The notes: generated by a model not told the origin, from the letters alone. A DNA stretch of 64,000 nucleotides from Actinomycetota bacterium (GCA_020161755.1 JAIUOS010000015.1:28810-92809); one strand, 5' to 3'. Shown: positions 55,622 through 63,758, numbered from the stretch's first letter. Translations and numbers: made by a program.

Positions 55622-56170
55622 GTGGCGACCAGCGACCTCATCAGGACCATCGGCCAGGCGATCATCGACGCGCTCTCCCCGCGTCGCCGGAGCAGCCGCC
55701 GGCAGACCCGGCGGGCCCCGTCCACCCGCCGCACCGGCACCCGCAGCGGCACCCGGACGGACGCCTCCGGCTACCCCGGCGACTTCACCGGACGCCCGGT
55801 GCTGAGCTACGACCCGCACCCGGGCAGGGTCGCCGACCCGGGCGAGGTGGTGTGGACCTGGGTGCCGTTCGAGGAGGACCACAGCCAGGGCAAGGACCGG
55901 CCGGTGCTGGTCATCTCGCGCGACGGGCACTGGCTGCTGGGGCTGCCGATGACCAGCAAGGACCACGACCGGGACGCCCGCCAGGAGGCCAGCGAGGGCC
56001 GGTACTGGGTGGAGGTCGGCAGCGGGTCGTGGGACTCCTCCGGCCGGGTCAGCGAGGTGCGGGTCGACCGCATCATCCGGGTCGACCCGGAGAAGATCCG
56101 GCGGCTGTCCGCACCGATCTCCCGGGAACGCTTCGAGCGGGTCGCGGACGGCGTGCGCCGGCACCGCTGA
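55622..56170 (+). CDS. PemK/MazF-like protein with basic N-terminal extension
   Basis: 182 residues from a GTG at 55622. The C-terminal ~115 residues fit the PemK/MazF SH3-like barrel: PGEVVWTWVPFEED, GKDRPVLVISRDGHW, LGLPMTSKDHD and VDRIIRVDPEKIRRLSAPI. These proteins are often mRNA endonuclease toxins. Residues 20-50 are very rich in Arg/Ser/Thr, unlike ordinary MazF. No antitoxin gene lies next to it: upstream is divergent glgX, downstream an unrelated membrane protein. It may be an orphan toxin, one that uses a distant antitoxin, or a domesticated nucleic-acid-binding protein. Confidence 0.7.
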   Translation: MATSDLIRTIGQAIIDALSPRRRSSRRQTRRAPSTRRTGTRSGTRTDASGYPGDFTGRPVLSYDPHPGRVADPGEVVWTWVPFEEDHSQGKDRPVLVISRDGHWLLGLPMTSKDHDRDARQEASEGRYWVEVGSGSWDSSGRVSEVRVDRIIRVDPEKIRRLSAPISRERFERVADGVRRHR

Positions 56171-56211
56171 CCACCGCGCCGGCCCCGCGCCGGGCCGCTT
56201 CGGCCGGTAGG

Positions 56212-56230
56212 TAAAGTTAGCCTTGCCTTG
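56212..56230 (+). promoter_or_regulatory. Iron-box-like (DtxR/IdeR-type) site upstream of the GT-C/GT2 operon
   Basis: A 19-base stretch centred on GTTAGCCTTGCC matches the TTAGGTTAGCCTAACCTAA consensus at about 13 of 19 positions. It lies 53-71 bases before the proposed start at 56283, a usual place for a repressor site. Moderate match only. Confidence 0.35.
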
Positions 56231-56282
56231 GCCGGACTCCGGGACCCACGGCCCCAGACCCCCGAGCCAGGAAACACCACCG

Positions 56283-57947
56283 TTGAGCACCGTCACGACC
56301 GTCGCCGCGACGTCGACGGCCACCGCGCGCCTCGCGCGGCTCTGGGACGAACTCCACTCCCCCGTCGTCGGCCGCCGGGTGCCCGGCACTGTGCCGGTCT
56401 CGGTCGCGGCCGGGCTGGTCTCGCTGATCGCGTCGGCCTGGTTCGTGCCGTCGGGGCTGAGCCTGGCCTACGGCGACGCGCTCAGCCACCTCACCATCGC
56501 CCGCCGTCTCATGGACACGATGACCGAGCCCGGCCTGGGCCAGCTGGGCACCGTCTGGCTGCCGGTGCCCCACCTGCTGCTGGCGCCGTTCGTGCTGGCG
56601 ATCCAGGCCTGGCAGTCCGGGTGGGGCGCGGCCGTGCTGGGCGCCCTGTGCCTGGCCGCCACCGCGTCCGGCCTGTACCGCACGGCGGCGCGCTGGGGCC
56701 TGGGCCTGACCGCCCGGCTGGTGGTGGTCGTGGTGGCGGTGCTCAACCCGTCGATGCTGTACCTGTACTCCACCGCCCTCACCGAGCCGGTCCTGCTCGC
56801 CGGTATCGCCGGCACGCTGGCCGGCGTGTCGAACTGGGCCACCAAGACCCGGCGACTGAGCGCGGGTGAACTCGCAGTCTTCGCCGGCATCCCGGCCGCG
56901 GTCGCGACGATGTCGCGCTACGAGGGCTGGGCCCTGGTCGCGGGCGGTTCGCTGTTCGTGGCCCTGGTGAGCCTGCTGCGCGACCGGTCCTGGCGCGCGG
57001 CCGCGTCCTACGTCTTCGGCTTCGCGGTGGTGCCGTTCGCCACCATGCTGTGGTGGCTGGCCTACAACTGGGTCACCTACCACGACCCGTTCGCGTTCAT
57101 CGCCGGCCCCTACTCGGCGGCGGCGCTCCAGGCCGACATGGTCGCGCAGGGTCTGACCACGACCGGCGACCTCGGCGCGAGCGCGGCCACCCTGGGCACC
57201 GCCGTCGTCACCACCGCCGGGGTCGGCACGATCGCCCTCGCCGCGGCCGGACTGCTGCTGATGCTGTTCGTCGAGAGGTCGGGACGACGCTGGCTGTTCG
57301 TCGGCCTCACCGCCACCACCACCGCGTTCATGCTGGTCAGCCTGTACACGGGGCAGGCGGTGATCTTCAACCCGGCCTCCTCGGACACCTCGGTCTGGAA
57401 CAACCGGTACGGCATGGCCAGCGTGCTGGGGCTCGCGCTGGTGATCGGCATCGCCACCGACTTCGTCTCGGTGCAGTTGGGACGGGTCGCGCCCAACCTC
57501 GTCCGCCAGCGCCGCATCCTGCTCTCGCTGCTGGTCGCGGTGGTGCTGTGGGGGCAGGCGAACTGGGCGTCCCAAGACTGGTCGACCCGGGCCCTGGTCC
57601 TCGGCGAGGCCGTCACCCAGGTGTCGAACACCGGCCCCCGCGAGGCCGCCGCCTGGCTGGGCACCCACTACGACGGCGGCTTCATCGTGCTCGACGAGTC
57701 GGTCGCGGCCAACAACATCCTGCCGCTGGCCGGCATCCCGCTGCACGAGTACTTCCTGCGCTCCAACGACCAGTTGTTCGACGACGCGCTCGCCGACCTC
57801 CCCGGGCATGCCCGGTGGCTGTGGGTCGGTGACTCCGACACCGACGCGGTCGGGCAGGCCGCCGCCGCGACGACGGGCTTCGCCACAGAGTACGCCGTGG
57901 CGTACACCGCACCGGGCGTCACGATCTACCGGGCGGTGAACCGGTGA
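56283..57947 (+). CDS. Putative GT-C type membrane glycosyltransferase
   Basis: 554 residues from a TTG at 56283, placed by AGGAAA about 9 bases upstream; the TTG at 56223 lies within the possible iron box and is less likely. About 11-12 membrane spans. The first loop has YGDALSHLTIARRLMD and LGQLGTVWLPVPHLL, the acidic first-loop pattern of GT-C enzymes (mannosyl/ArnT-like) that use polyprenyl-linked sugars. A C-terminal soluble region of ~100 residues ends the protein. It overlaps the next gene as GTGA, so it works with the MshEN-GT2 protein, probably in a separate envelope glycan. Substrate unknown. Confidence 0.65.
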   Translation: MSTVTTVAATSTATARLARLWDELHSPVVGRRVPGTVPVSVAAGLVSLIASAWFVPSGLSLAYGDALSHLTIARRLMDTMTEPGLGQLGTVWLPVPHLLLAPFVLAIQAWQSGWGAAVLGALCLAATASGLYRTAARWGLGLTARLVVVVVAVLNPSMLYLYSTALTEPVLLAGIAGTLAGVSNWATKTRRLSAGELAVFAGIPAAVATMSRYEGWALVAGGSLFVALVSLLRDRSWRAAASYVFGFAVVPFATMLWWLAYNWVTYHDPFAFIAGPYSAAALQADMVAQGLTTTGDLGASAATLGTAVVTTAGVGTIALAAAGLLLMLFVERSGRRWLFVGLTATTTAFMLVSLYTGQAVIFNPASSDTSVWNNRYGMASVLGLALVIGIATDFVSVQLGRVAPNLVRQRRILLSLLVAVVLWGQANWASQDWSTRALVLGEAVTQVSNTGPREAAAWLGTHYDGGFIVLDESVAANNILPLAGIPLHEYFLRSNDQLFDDALADLPGHARWLWVGDSDTDAVGQAAAATTGFATEYAVAYTAPGVTIYRAVNR

Positions 57948-59872
57948 AGCTCGGCGAACGGCTGCTCGACGCCGGCCTGGTCGACCCCGGCACCCTGATG
58001 TGGGCCCGGGCCGAGCAGGAGGTCGAGGGCGGCGCGCTCGGCCGCCACCTGGTGACGCTCGGCGCCCTCACCCCCGACCAGCTGTACGTCGCGCTCGCCG
58101 AGCAGTGGGACGCGCCGCTGGTCGACCTGGCCGCGGAGCCGCCCGAGCCCGACCTGCTGCCCGACGCGGGCATGGCGCCGCACGAATGGCAGCGCTGGAT
58201 CCCGTGGCGCCGGTGCGACGACGTGCTCTGGGTCGCGACCTGCGTCCCGCCGGACGCGGCCCTTGCCGAGGAGGTGGCCGCCCGCTTCCCCGGTGTCGAG
58301 GTGCGGTTCCGGACCGCGACGGAGGCCGCGATCCAGGCGTCCGTCCAGGAGCAGCTGCGCGAGCAGCACCTGTTCGAGATCGCCGAACGGTTCGCCGTCG
58401 ACCACCCCGACCTGTCGGCCAAACCGGGCCTGGCCCGCTGGCAGATGGTGGTGCCGACCGCGTTCGCCGTCCTGAGCGTGGTCGGGCTGATCCTGGACTG
58501 GCGGCTGACCCTGATCGTGTTGCTGGTGATCGCGAACGTCGCGTTCGCCGCGAACGCGTCCTTCAAGGTGGTGGCCACCGTCTTCCACCCGATCACGTCG
58601 CTGCGGTCGCGCCGGATCGCCAAGGCCGAACGGCAGGCCCTCGAACAGCAGGGCCTGGACGCCGACAACATGCTCGCCCGCGGCAGGGAACTGCCGATCT
58701 ACACGATCCTGGTGCCGGTGTACCACGAGGCGAACATCATCTCGAAGATCATCGAGAACCTGGAGCTGATCCGCTACCCACGCTGGAAGCTGGACGTGCT
58801 GGTGCTGCTGGAGGAGTCCGACACCGAGACCATCGAGGCCGCCCGGGCGGCCAACCCGCCGGCCTACGTGCGGCTGCTGATCGTCCCGGACGGCGAGCCG
58901 CGCACCAAGCCGCGCGCCTGCAACTACGGGCTGCTGTTCGCCAAGGGCGAGTACGTGGTGATCTTCGACGCCGAGGACCGTCCCGACCCCGACCAGCTGC
59001 TGACCGTGCTCTCCTCGTTCCGCCACGACGACCGGTTCCGCTCCCGCCACGCGCCGCCGCTGGCCTGCGTCCAGGCGGCCCTGAACTACTACAACGCCGA
59101 CTACAACGTGCTCACCCGCATTTTCGCGATCGAGTACGCCCACTGGTTCGACTCGATGCTGCCCGGCATGGACTCCACCGACATTCCGATCCCGCTGGGC
59201 GGCACGTCCAACCACTTCCTCCTCAGGGCGCTGGTCGAGGTGGGCGGCTGGGACCCGTACAACGTCACCGAGGACGCCGACCTGGGGCTGCGGCTGGCGA
59301 CGTCCCGCTACCGGGTGGACGTGGTGAGGTCGACCACCTGGGAGGAGGCGACCGCGCGGGTCGGGCCGTGGATCCGGCAGCGCACCCGCTGGATCAAGGG
59401 CTACATCCTGACCGCGGGGGTCAACCTGCGGCACCCGGTGCGGTGGGTGTCCAGCAACGGCTGGCGTGGCCTGGTGACGATGTTCGGCCTGATCCTCGGC
59501 ACCCCGATGTCGTTCCTGTTCTACCCGCTGATGCTCGGGTTCACCCTGTTCGCGTGGCTGATCGGTCCGGTGTGGCCGATCCACCTGCCGACGTGGCTGC
59601 TGGTCTTCGGCTACATCAACATGATCGGCCTCAACCTGCTGATGGTGCTGGTGTCGGCGTGGGCGGCGCTGCGGCGCTACAACTGGCGGATCGCGGTGTT
59701 CGCGGTGTTCATCCCGATCTACTGGCTGCTGCACTCCTACGCCGCCTGGCGGGCCGCCCTCCAGGTCGGCTGGGCCCCGCACCTGTGGGAGAAGACGCCG
59801 CACGGCCTCACCGAGGAGTACGACGACGGCATCATCGACACCGGTGGGCTGCCGCACGCGTCGACCACCTGA
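57944..59872 (+). CDS. MshEN-domain family 2 glycosyltransferase (NfrB-like)
   Basis: 642 residues. Residues 1 to ~150 carry two 24-residue MshEN-type motifs, starting KLGERLLDAGLVD (2-25) and ALGRHLVTLGALT (31-54), each ending in A(E)EQ. MshEN motifs bind c-di-GMP in characterised proteins. Two spans (~166-205), then the GT2 catalytic domain (~250-490): TILVPVYHEANII, FDAEDRPDPDQL (DxxD-like), TEDADLG and QRTRW (479-483), the pattern of processive enzymes. More spans follow (~505-620). Its layout matches E. coli NfrB, a c-di-GMP-activated glycosyltransferase. Likely makes or starts a secreted glycan. GTGA overlap with the upstream GT-C gene. Confidence 0.8.
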   Translation: MKLGERLLDAGLVDPGTLMWARAEQEVEGGALGRHLVTLGALTPDQLYVALAEQWDAPLVDLAAEPPEPDLLPDAGMAPHEWQRWIPWRRCDDVLWVATCVPPDAALAEEVAARFPGVEVRFRTATEAAIQASVQEQLREQHLFEIAERFAVDHPDLSAKPGLARWQMVVPTAFAVLSVVGLILDWRLTLIVLLVIANVAFAANASFKVVATVFHPITSLRSRRIAKAERQALEQQGLDADNMLARGRELPIYTILVPVYHEANIISKIIENLELIRYPRWKLDVLVLLEESDTETIEAARAANPPAYVRLLIVPDGEPRTKPRACNYGLLFAKGEYVVIFDAEDRPDPDQLLTVLSSFRHDDRFRSRHAPPLACVQAALNYYNADYNVLTRIFAIEYAHWFDSMLPGMDSTDIPIPLGGTSNHFLLRALVEVGGWDPYNVTEDADLGLRLATSRYRVDVVRSTTWEEATARVGPWIRQRTRWIKGYILTAGVNLRHPVRWVSSNGWRGLVTMFGLILGTPMSFLFYPLMLGFTLFAWLIGPVWPIHLPTWLLVFGYINMIGLNLLMVLVSAWAALRRYNWRIAVFAVFIPIYWLLHSYAAWRAALQVGWAPHLWEKTPHGLTEEYDDGIIDTGGLPHASTT

Positions 59873-59875
59873 GAG

Positions 59876-59904
59876 CCGGACGCGGCGCGCAGCCGGCCGT
59901 CCGG
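59876..59904 (+). terminator. Hairpin terminator after the GT2 gene
   Basis: An 11-base left arm (59876-59886) pairs with 59892-59904 with a 2-base bulge and a 5-base loop, beginning 4 bases after the stop. Confidence 0.6.
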
Positions 59905-59964
59905 GACCGACGGGATTCTTCTGCAACTCACAGGAAAATTGGCGTGAGTCACTCGCAGGGGGAC

Positions 59965-59970
59965 TATACT
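59965..59970 (+). promoter_or_regulatory. -10 box TATACT without an adjacent gene
   Basis: TATACT is the second best -10 match seen in the window. The nearest coding start is 136 bases downstream and has its own -10 box, so this one probably drives a non-coding RNA. TTGGCG (59939-59944) is a weak -35 with too wide a spacer (20 bases). Confidence 0.5.
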
Positions 59971-59975
59971 GACCG

Positions 59976-60077
59976 CAGGTTAGTTCTACTTGTGGCAGTC
60001 CTTTAGGGATAGGGGACAGCAGCCCCGCCTCCATCCAAGGCGGGGCTAAGCCAATTCTGGGGCCGAATTCGGCCCCT
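59976..60077 (+). ncRNA. Candidate structured small RNA
   Basis: Downstream of a TATACT box lie a perfect 10-bp hairpin (60021-60030 with 60038-60047, 7-base loop) and an 18-base palindrome (60059-60076). A GGGG at 60012-60015 could pair with the CCCC of the first stem, giving two exclusive folds. AT content here is higher than the surroundings. No open frame with a ribosome-binding site is seen. I cannot assign it to a known RNA family; a riboswitch or attenuator for the next gene is an alternative, although that gene has its own -10 box. Confidence 0.4.
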
Positions 60078-60092
60078 CCACCCGGTGCCGCC

Positions 60093-60098
60093 TAGGGT
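60093..60098 (+). promoter_or_regulatory. -10 box TAGGGT, leaderless start
   Basis: TAGGGT ends 7 bases before the ATG at 60106. Confidence 0.5.
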
Positions 60099-60105
60099 GC
60101 TTCCC

Positions 60106-60780
60106 ATGGTGAAGCGGCAGGACTCCGACGGCCCCGCGCCCCCTCGACTCACCCCGATCCGGATCGGTGAGGTGACCGCGCTCGACCATGCCGAGGCGAT
60201 CGACGGCCACCTCGACCTGGACGCGGTGGAGCTCAGCGACCTGCGCGCCGACGAACTGTCCTGGACCGGCCGGCGGCGCCTGCGTGCCTCCCGGGTGCAG
60301 GCTCTGGTCGCCCAGCGTTGGTCGGCCCTGGGGGCGTCCGTGGTGGGCTCGGTGCTGGACGGCGTCGAGGTGGTCGGGCTGAGCGCGGCCGGGTCGAGCT
60401 GGTGGAACGTCGAGGTCACCGGCAGCCGCATCGGGTCGGCCGAGCTGTACGACAGCGCCTGGCGCTGCGTGACCTTCACCCGCTGCAAGCTCGGCTACCT
60501 CAACCTGCGCAACGCCCAGCTCACCGACGTCGCGTTCGTCGACTGCGTCATCGAGGACCTCGACCTGGGCCGCGCCAGCGCGACCCGGGTGGCCTTCCCC
60601 GGCAGCCGCATCGGCCGACTCGAAGTCACCGGCTCGAAGCTCACCGACGTCGACCTGCGGCCGGCACGGCTGGGTGAGGTGTCCAACCTGGAGGGCCTGC
60701 GCGGGGCGAGCATCACGTTCGACCAGCTGCTCGACCTCGCGCCCGGACTGGCCGCCCGGCTCGGCATCAAGGTCGAGTAG
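60106..60780 (+). CDS. Pentapeptide-repeat-like protein
   Basis: 224 residues from the ATG at 60106, fixed by the TAGGGT box 7 bases upstream. From ~residue 75 the sequence follows a five-residue rhythm (VVGSVLDGVEVVGL, WNVEVTGSRIGSAELYDS, LGYLNLRNAQLTDVAFVDCVIEDLDLGRASATRVAFPG), typical of the quadrilateral beta-helix of pentapeptide-repeat proteins, though the repeats are loose. Function unknown. It stops next to the end of the HAD-IIA gene; the two stop codons abut. Confidence 0.65.
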   Translation: MVKRQDSDGPAPPRLTPIRIGEVTALDHAEAIDGHLDLDAVELSDLRADELSWTGRRRLRASRVQALVAQRWSALGASVVGSVLDGVEVVGLSAAGSSWWNVEVTGSRIGSAELYDSAWRCVTFTRCKLGYLNLRNAQLTDVAFVDCVIEDLDLGRASATRVAFPGSRIGRLEVTGSKLTDVDLRPARLGEVSNLEGLRGASITFDQLLDLAPGLAARLGIKVE

Positions 60781-61623
60781 CTACCCCGTCCAGCCCAGCT
60801 CGGCCCAGGCCGGTGCCGGGGCGAGGTGGTCGACCCGCTCCAGCACCCAGGTCGGCAGCTCGTCCGGCCCGGCCTCGACCTCGGCGGCGCTGGTCTCGCC
60901 GGTGAGCACGACCGCACTGTCCAGGCCGGCCTGCGCCGCCATCGCGATGTCGGTGTGCAGGCGGTCGCCGACCACCAGCACGTCGGACGCCGGCACGTCG
61001 AGGCCGGCCAGCACCGCGTCCAGCATCAGCGGTGACGGTTTGCCCAGGCTCACCCGGCAGGTGGTGCCGGTGCATGCCTCGATGGCGGCGGTGATCGCCG
61101 CGCAGTCGGGCTCGCCGCGTCCGCCCGGGAACGGGCAGTACCGGTCGGGGTTGGTCTGGATCAGGAAGGCCCGGCGGTGGAACCAGATGGCGTCGAACGC
61201 GATCTGGAGCTTCCGGTAGTCGAACGTGCGGTCGTAGGACGCGATCACGATGTCGACCTCGGCCGGGTCCTCGCTCTGCCGGATGCCGGCCGCGGCGAGA
61301 GCCCGCTTCAGCGGTTCCTCGGCAATCGCGAACACCACCGCGTCGGGGTGGTGGGTGGTCAGCCAGGCCGTTGTGGTGACCACCGTGTTGACGATCTCGC
61401 CCACCGTCGTCGGCAGGCCCAGCCGGGTGAGCTTCGCCGCGTGCTCGGCGGCGTCGTGGGTGGGGTTGTTGGACAGGAAGCGGACGGGGACGCCGCGGCG
61501 CCGCACCTCGGCCACCATGCGCGCGGCCCCCGGCAGCAGTTCGTCGCCGAGGTAGACCGTGCCGTCGAGGTCGAAGACGTAGGCCCCGTACCACCGGTCG
61601 GGGCGTCTCAACGGCGAGGGCAT
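60781..61623 (-). CDS. HAD-IIA family hydrolase (NagD/phosphoglycolate phosphatase-like)
   Basis: 280 residues. Motif I YVFDLDGTVYLGDELLPGA, motif II RFLSNNPTH, a C2-type alpha/beta cap with VIASYDRTFDYRKLQIAF, motif III SLGKPSPLML and motif IV VVGDRLHTDIAMAAQAGL identify a HAD-IIA phosphatase. Members hydrolyse sugar phosphates, phosphoglycolate or nucleotides; the substrate here is not defined. Converges tail to tail with the pentapeptide-like gene, and follows the epimerase gene on the same strand after a strong palindrome. Confidence 0.88.
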   Translation of the reverse strand: MPSPLRRPDRWYGAYVFDLDGTVYLGDELLPGAARMVAEVRRRGVPVRFLSNNPTHDAAEHAAKLTRLGLPTTVGEIVNTVVTTTAWLTTHHPDAVVFAIAEEPLKRALAAAGIRQSEDPAEVDIVIASYDRTFDYRKLQIAFDAIWFHRRAFLIQTNPDRYCPFPGGRGEPDCAAITAAIEACTGTTCRVSLGKPSPLMLDAVLAGLDVPASDVLVVGDRLHTDIAMAAQAGLDSAVVLTGETSAAEVEAGPDELPTWVLERVDHLAPAPAWAELGWTG

Positions 61624-61668
61624 GGGTCATTGTTGCGCGGCGTGCACCCCCCGGGCACCGGACGGCGC

Positions 61669-61695
61669 GTGCGTTCCGCGGGCCGCGGAACGCAC
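61669..61695 (-). terminator. GC-rich palindrome after the epimerase gene
   Basis: Perfect 13-base arms (61669-61681, 61683-61695) with a single central base. Lies 17 bases past the epimerase stop on its strand and probably ends that transcript before the HAD-IIA gene. Confidence 0.6.
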
Positions 61696-61711
61696 ATCCG
61701 TCCACGAGCGG

Positions 61712-62599
61712 TCAGGTGTAGTGGCCGGCGGCGAGGTCCTCGGCGAGCGTGGCGCGGGTGGGCACCCAGCCCAGCCGCTGCCTGGTGAGCTCGGCCGAGG
61801 CCGGCAGGTCCATCGCGAAGATCGCACCCAGCCAGCCGAAGTGCTCCCCCACCTGGTCGGGCGCGACGCTGACCGGCGGCACCCCGAGCGCCGCGCCGAT
61901 CGCGTCGGCGATCTGTCGGGACGTGAGGGTCTCGGCGACCGCGTGGACGGCCGAACCGGCCGGCGCGCCGGCCAGGGCGAGGGCGACCAGCGCTCCCGCG
62001 TCGAGCCGGTTGACCGCGGTCCAGCGGTTGGCGCCGTCCCCGACGTAGCCGGACGCACCCCGCTCCCGCGCGATCCGGACGAGCTGGGCGAGGAAGCCGT
62101 GGTCGCCACCGGCGCCGTGGACGTTCGGCGCGAACCGGAGCGCGACGCTGCGCACGCCGCGGCCGGCGTACTCCATGGCCAGCGCCTCGGTGCCGCCGCG
62201 CGGGGCGTCCGGACCGGCGGCGGGGTTGCGGTCCTCCTCGGTGAGGACGTCGCCGATCGGGATCGCGGTGCCGGAGGCCAGCAGGAACGGCTTGCCGGTG
62301 CCCTCCAGCGCGCGCACGAAGGCATCGACGGCTGCGCGTTCGGCGCGGTTGGACTCGGCCGGGTTCGACCAGTCGTGCTTGTTGGCGAGGTGGATCACGG
62401 CGTCCGCGCGCCCGGCCTCGGCCGCCAGCACTTCGGGCCGGTCGAGGTCGCCGTCGACGGGCTCGACGCCGGCGAGGCGGAGCGCGTCCGCCGAAGCGGT
62501 TGAGCGGGCGAGGGCGCGGACGGTGTGTCCCGCAGCGCGGAGTTCGGGCACGACGGCGGAGCCGATCCAGCCGGACGCGCCGGTCATGAAGACGTTCAT
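61712..62599 (-). CDS. NAD-dependent epimerase/dehydratase-like SDR
   Basis: 295 residues from the ATG at 62599, preceded by AGAGGAGA. Extended-SDR features: FMTGASGWIGSAVV (cofactor loop), DGDLDRPEVL, AVIHLANKHDW, SGTAIPIGD and ALRFAPNVHG. The usual YxxxK appears altered (MEYAGRGVR region), so the catalytic Tyr/Lys are not certain. Divergent from a TetR gene, with two palindromic operators between them, so it is probably the regulated target. Substrate unknown; such pairs often deal with stress or xenobiotic ligands (inference). Confidence 0.78.
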   Translation of the reverse strand: MNVFMTGASGWIGSAVVPELRAAGHTVRALARSTASADALRLAGVEPVDGDLDRPEVLAAEAGRADAVIHLANKHDWSNPAESNRAERAAVDAFVRALEGTGKPFLLASGTAIPIGDVLTEEDRNPAAGPDAPRGGTEALAMEYAGRGVRSVALRFAPNVHGAGGDHGFLAQLVRIARERGASGYVGDGANRWTAVNRLDAGALVALALAGAPAGSAVHAVAETLTSRQIADAIGAALGVPPVSVAPDQVGEHFGWLGAIFAMDLPASAELTRQRLGWVPTRATLAEDLAAGHYT

Positions 62600-62617
62600 C
62601 GGGGGTCTCCTCTGATT

Positions 62618-62667
62618 GATGTCAGCTTCTGACATCCGAGTCTAGCTCGCATGTCAGAGTCTGTCAT
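62618..62667. promoter_or_regulatory. Two TetR-type operators between epimerase and TetR genes
   Basis: A perfect palindrome with 8-base arms GATGTCAG (62618-62636) and a near-perfect one with ATGTCAG (62651-62667) have centres 32 bases apart, about three helical turns. The second is immediately upstream of the TAGGAT box of the TetR gene. Confidence 0.75.
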
Positions 62668-62670
62668 CGC

Positions 62671-62676
62671 TAGGAT
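62671..62676 (+). promoter_or_regulatory. -10 box TAGGAT, leaderless start of the TetR gene
   Basis: TAGGAT ends 7 bases before the ATG at 62684, and the second operator lies 4 bases upstream of it. Confidence 0.55.
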
Positions 62677-62683
62677 GGCGGCC

Positions 62684-63253
62684 ATGGTGAGGTGGCAGCC
62701 CGGAGCATTCGAGCGGCTGCGTTCGGCCGCGCTCGAGCTGTTCGAGGAGACCGGGTACGAGCAGGCGACGGTCGCAGGTATCGCGGCCAGGGCCGGGGTC
62801 ACCGAGCGCACGTTCTACCGCTACTTCGCCGACAAGCGCGAGGTGCTCTTCGCCGGCGGCGAGGACCTGCAACGGCTCATGGCCGACGCGGTGGCGGCCG
62901 CCCCGCACACCGACGATGCCGCCCGGCTGGTCGCGGTGGCGCTGGACGCCCTCGCGACCGCTTTCCCCGACGAGCTGCGCGCCCACGCGCGGCGCCGCGG
63001 CGCGGTGGTGAAGAGCCAGCCGGCGCTGCTCGAGCGGGAGATGCTGAAGCTGGAGAGCCTCAAGGCCACCCTGTCCACGGCTCTGGCGAAACACGGCGTC
63101 GCTCCCGTGCGGGCGGCCGTCGCCGCCGAGTCGGCGGTCGGGGTGTTCCACGTGTCGTTCGCCCGCTGGGTCGCCGACGGCGAGGAGCGCAGCATGGCGG
63201 AGCTCCAGCAGGAGGCCCTCGAAGAGCTGCGCGCCGTGGTGATGTGGGTCTGA
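62684..63253 (+). CDS. TetR-family regulator of the divergent epimerase gene
   Basis: 189 residues from the ATG at 62684; an in-frame ATG at 62651 would lie inside the operator and upstream of the -10 box, so it is rejected. HTH: RLRSAALELFEETGYEQATVAGIAARAGVTERTFYRYFADKREVLF with recognition helix around TERTFYRYFADK. The C-terminal domain has the ligand-pocket helices but no assignable ligand. Expected to bind the GATGTCAG-type palindromes and repress both itself and the epimerase. Confidence 0.88.
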   Translation: MVRWQPGAFERLRSAALELFEETGYEQATVAGIAARAGVTERTFYRYFADKREVLFAGGEDLQRLMADAVAAAPHTDDAARLVAVALDALATAFPDELRAHARRRGAVVKSQPALLEREMLKLESLKATLSTALAKHGVAPVRAAVAAESAVGVFHVSFARWVADGEERSMAELQQEALEELRAVVMWV

Positions 63254-63295
63254 GCCGGCGCGGAAACGGTCAGGTCGCGCTGAGCCGACGCGGGG

Positions 63296-63751
63296 TCAGG
63301 CGGTCGGCCGGACGCTGTCCACGCCGCGGTTCGCCAGGGCGTCCGCACGCTCGTTGCCCGGATCGCCGGAATGGCCCTTCACCCACACCCAGCGGATGTC
63401 GTGCCGCGTGACCTCGGCGTCCAGTTCCTGCCAGAGCTCGACGTTCTTGACCGGCTTCTTGTCCGCCGTCCGCCAGCCGTTGCGCTTCCAGCCGGGCAGC
63501 CAGCGCTGCACCCCGTTCATCACGTACGACGAGTCGACGTGCAGGGTCACCCGGCAGCGCCGGTTCAGCGCCCGCAGCCCCTGGATCACCGCCGTCAGCT
63601 CCATGCGGTTGTTGGTGGCGAGCACCTCGCCACCGAACAGCTCCTGCTCGTGCCCGCCGGACCGCATCCAGGCACCCCAGCCACCGATCCCGGGGTTGCC
63701 CTTGCAGGCCCCGTCGGTCCACATCTCCACGGCGGTCAGTTCTTCGGGCAC
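63296..63751 (-). CDS. rnhA: Ribonuclease HI
   Basis: 151 residues from a GTG at 63751. All four catalytic acidic residues are in place: [11 protein letters not shown] (Asp), [10 protein letters not shown] (Glu), [12 protein letters not shown] (Asp) and [15 protein letters not shown] (Asp, with the preceding His). Also WVWVKGHSG near the end. Degrades the RNA strand of RNA-DNA hybrids in the cytosol. A TAGGGT box on the minus strand ends 7 bases before the GTG, so the message is probably leaderless. Converges with the TetR gene. Confidence 0.95.
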   Translation of the reverse strand: MPEELTAVEMWTDGACKGNPGIGGWGAWMRSGGHEQELFGGEVLATNNRMELTAVIQGLRALNRRCRVTLHVDSSYVMNGVQRWLPGWKRNGWRTADKKPVKNVELWQELDAEVTRHDIRWVWVKGHSGDPGNERADALANRGVDSVRPTA

Positions 63752-63758
63752 GCAGCAA

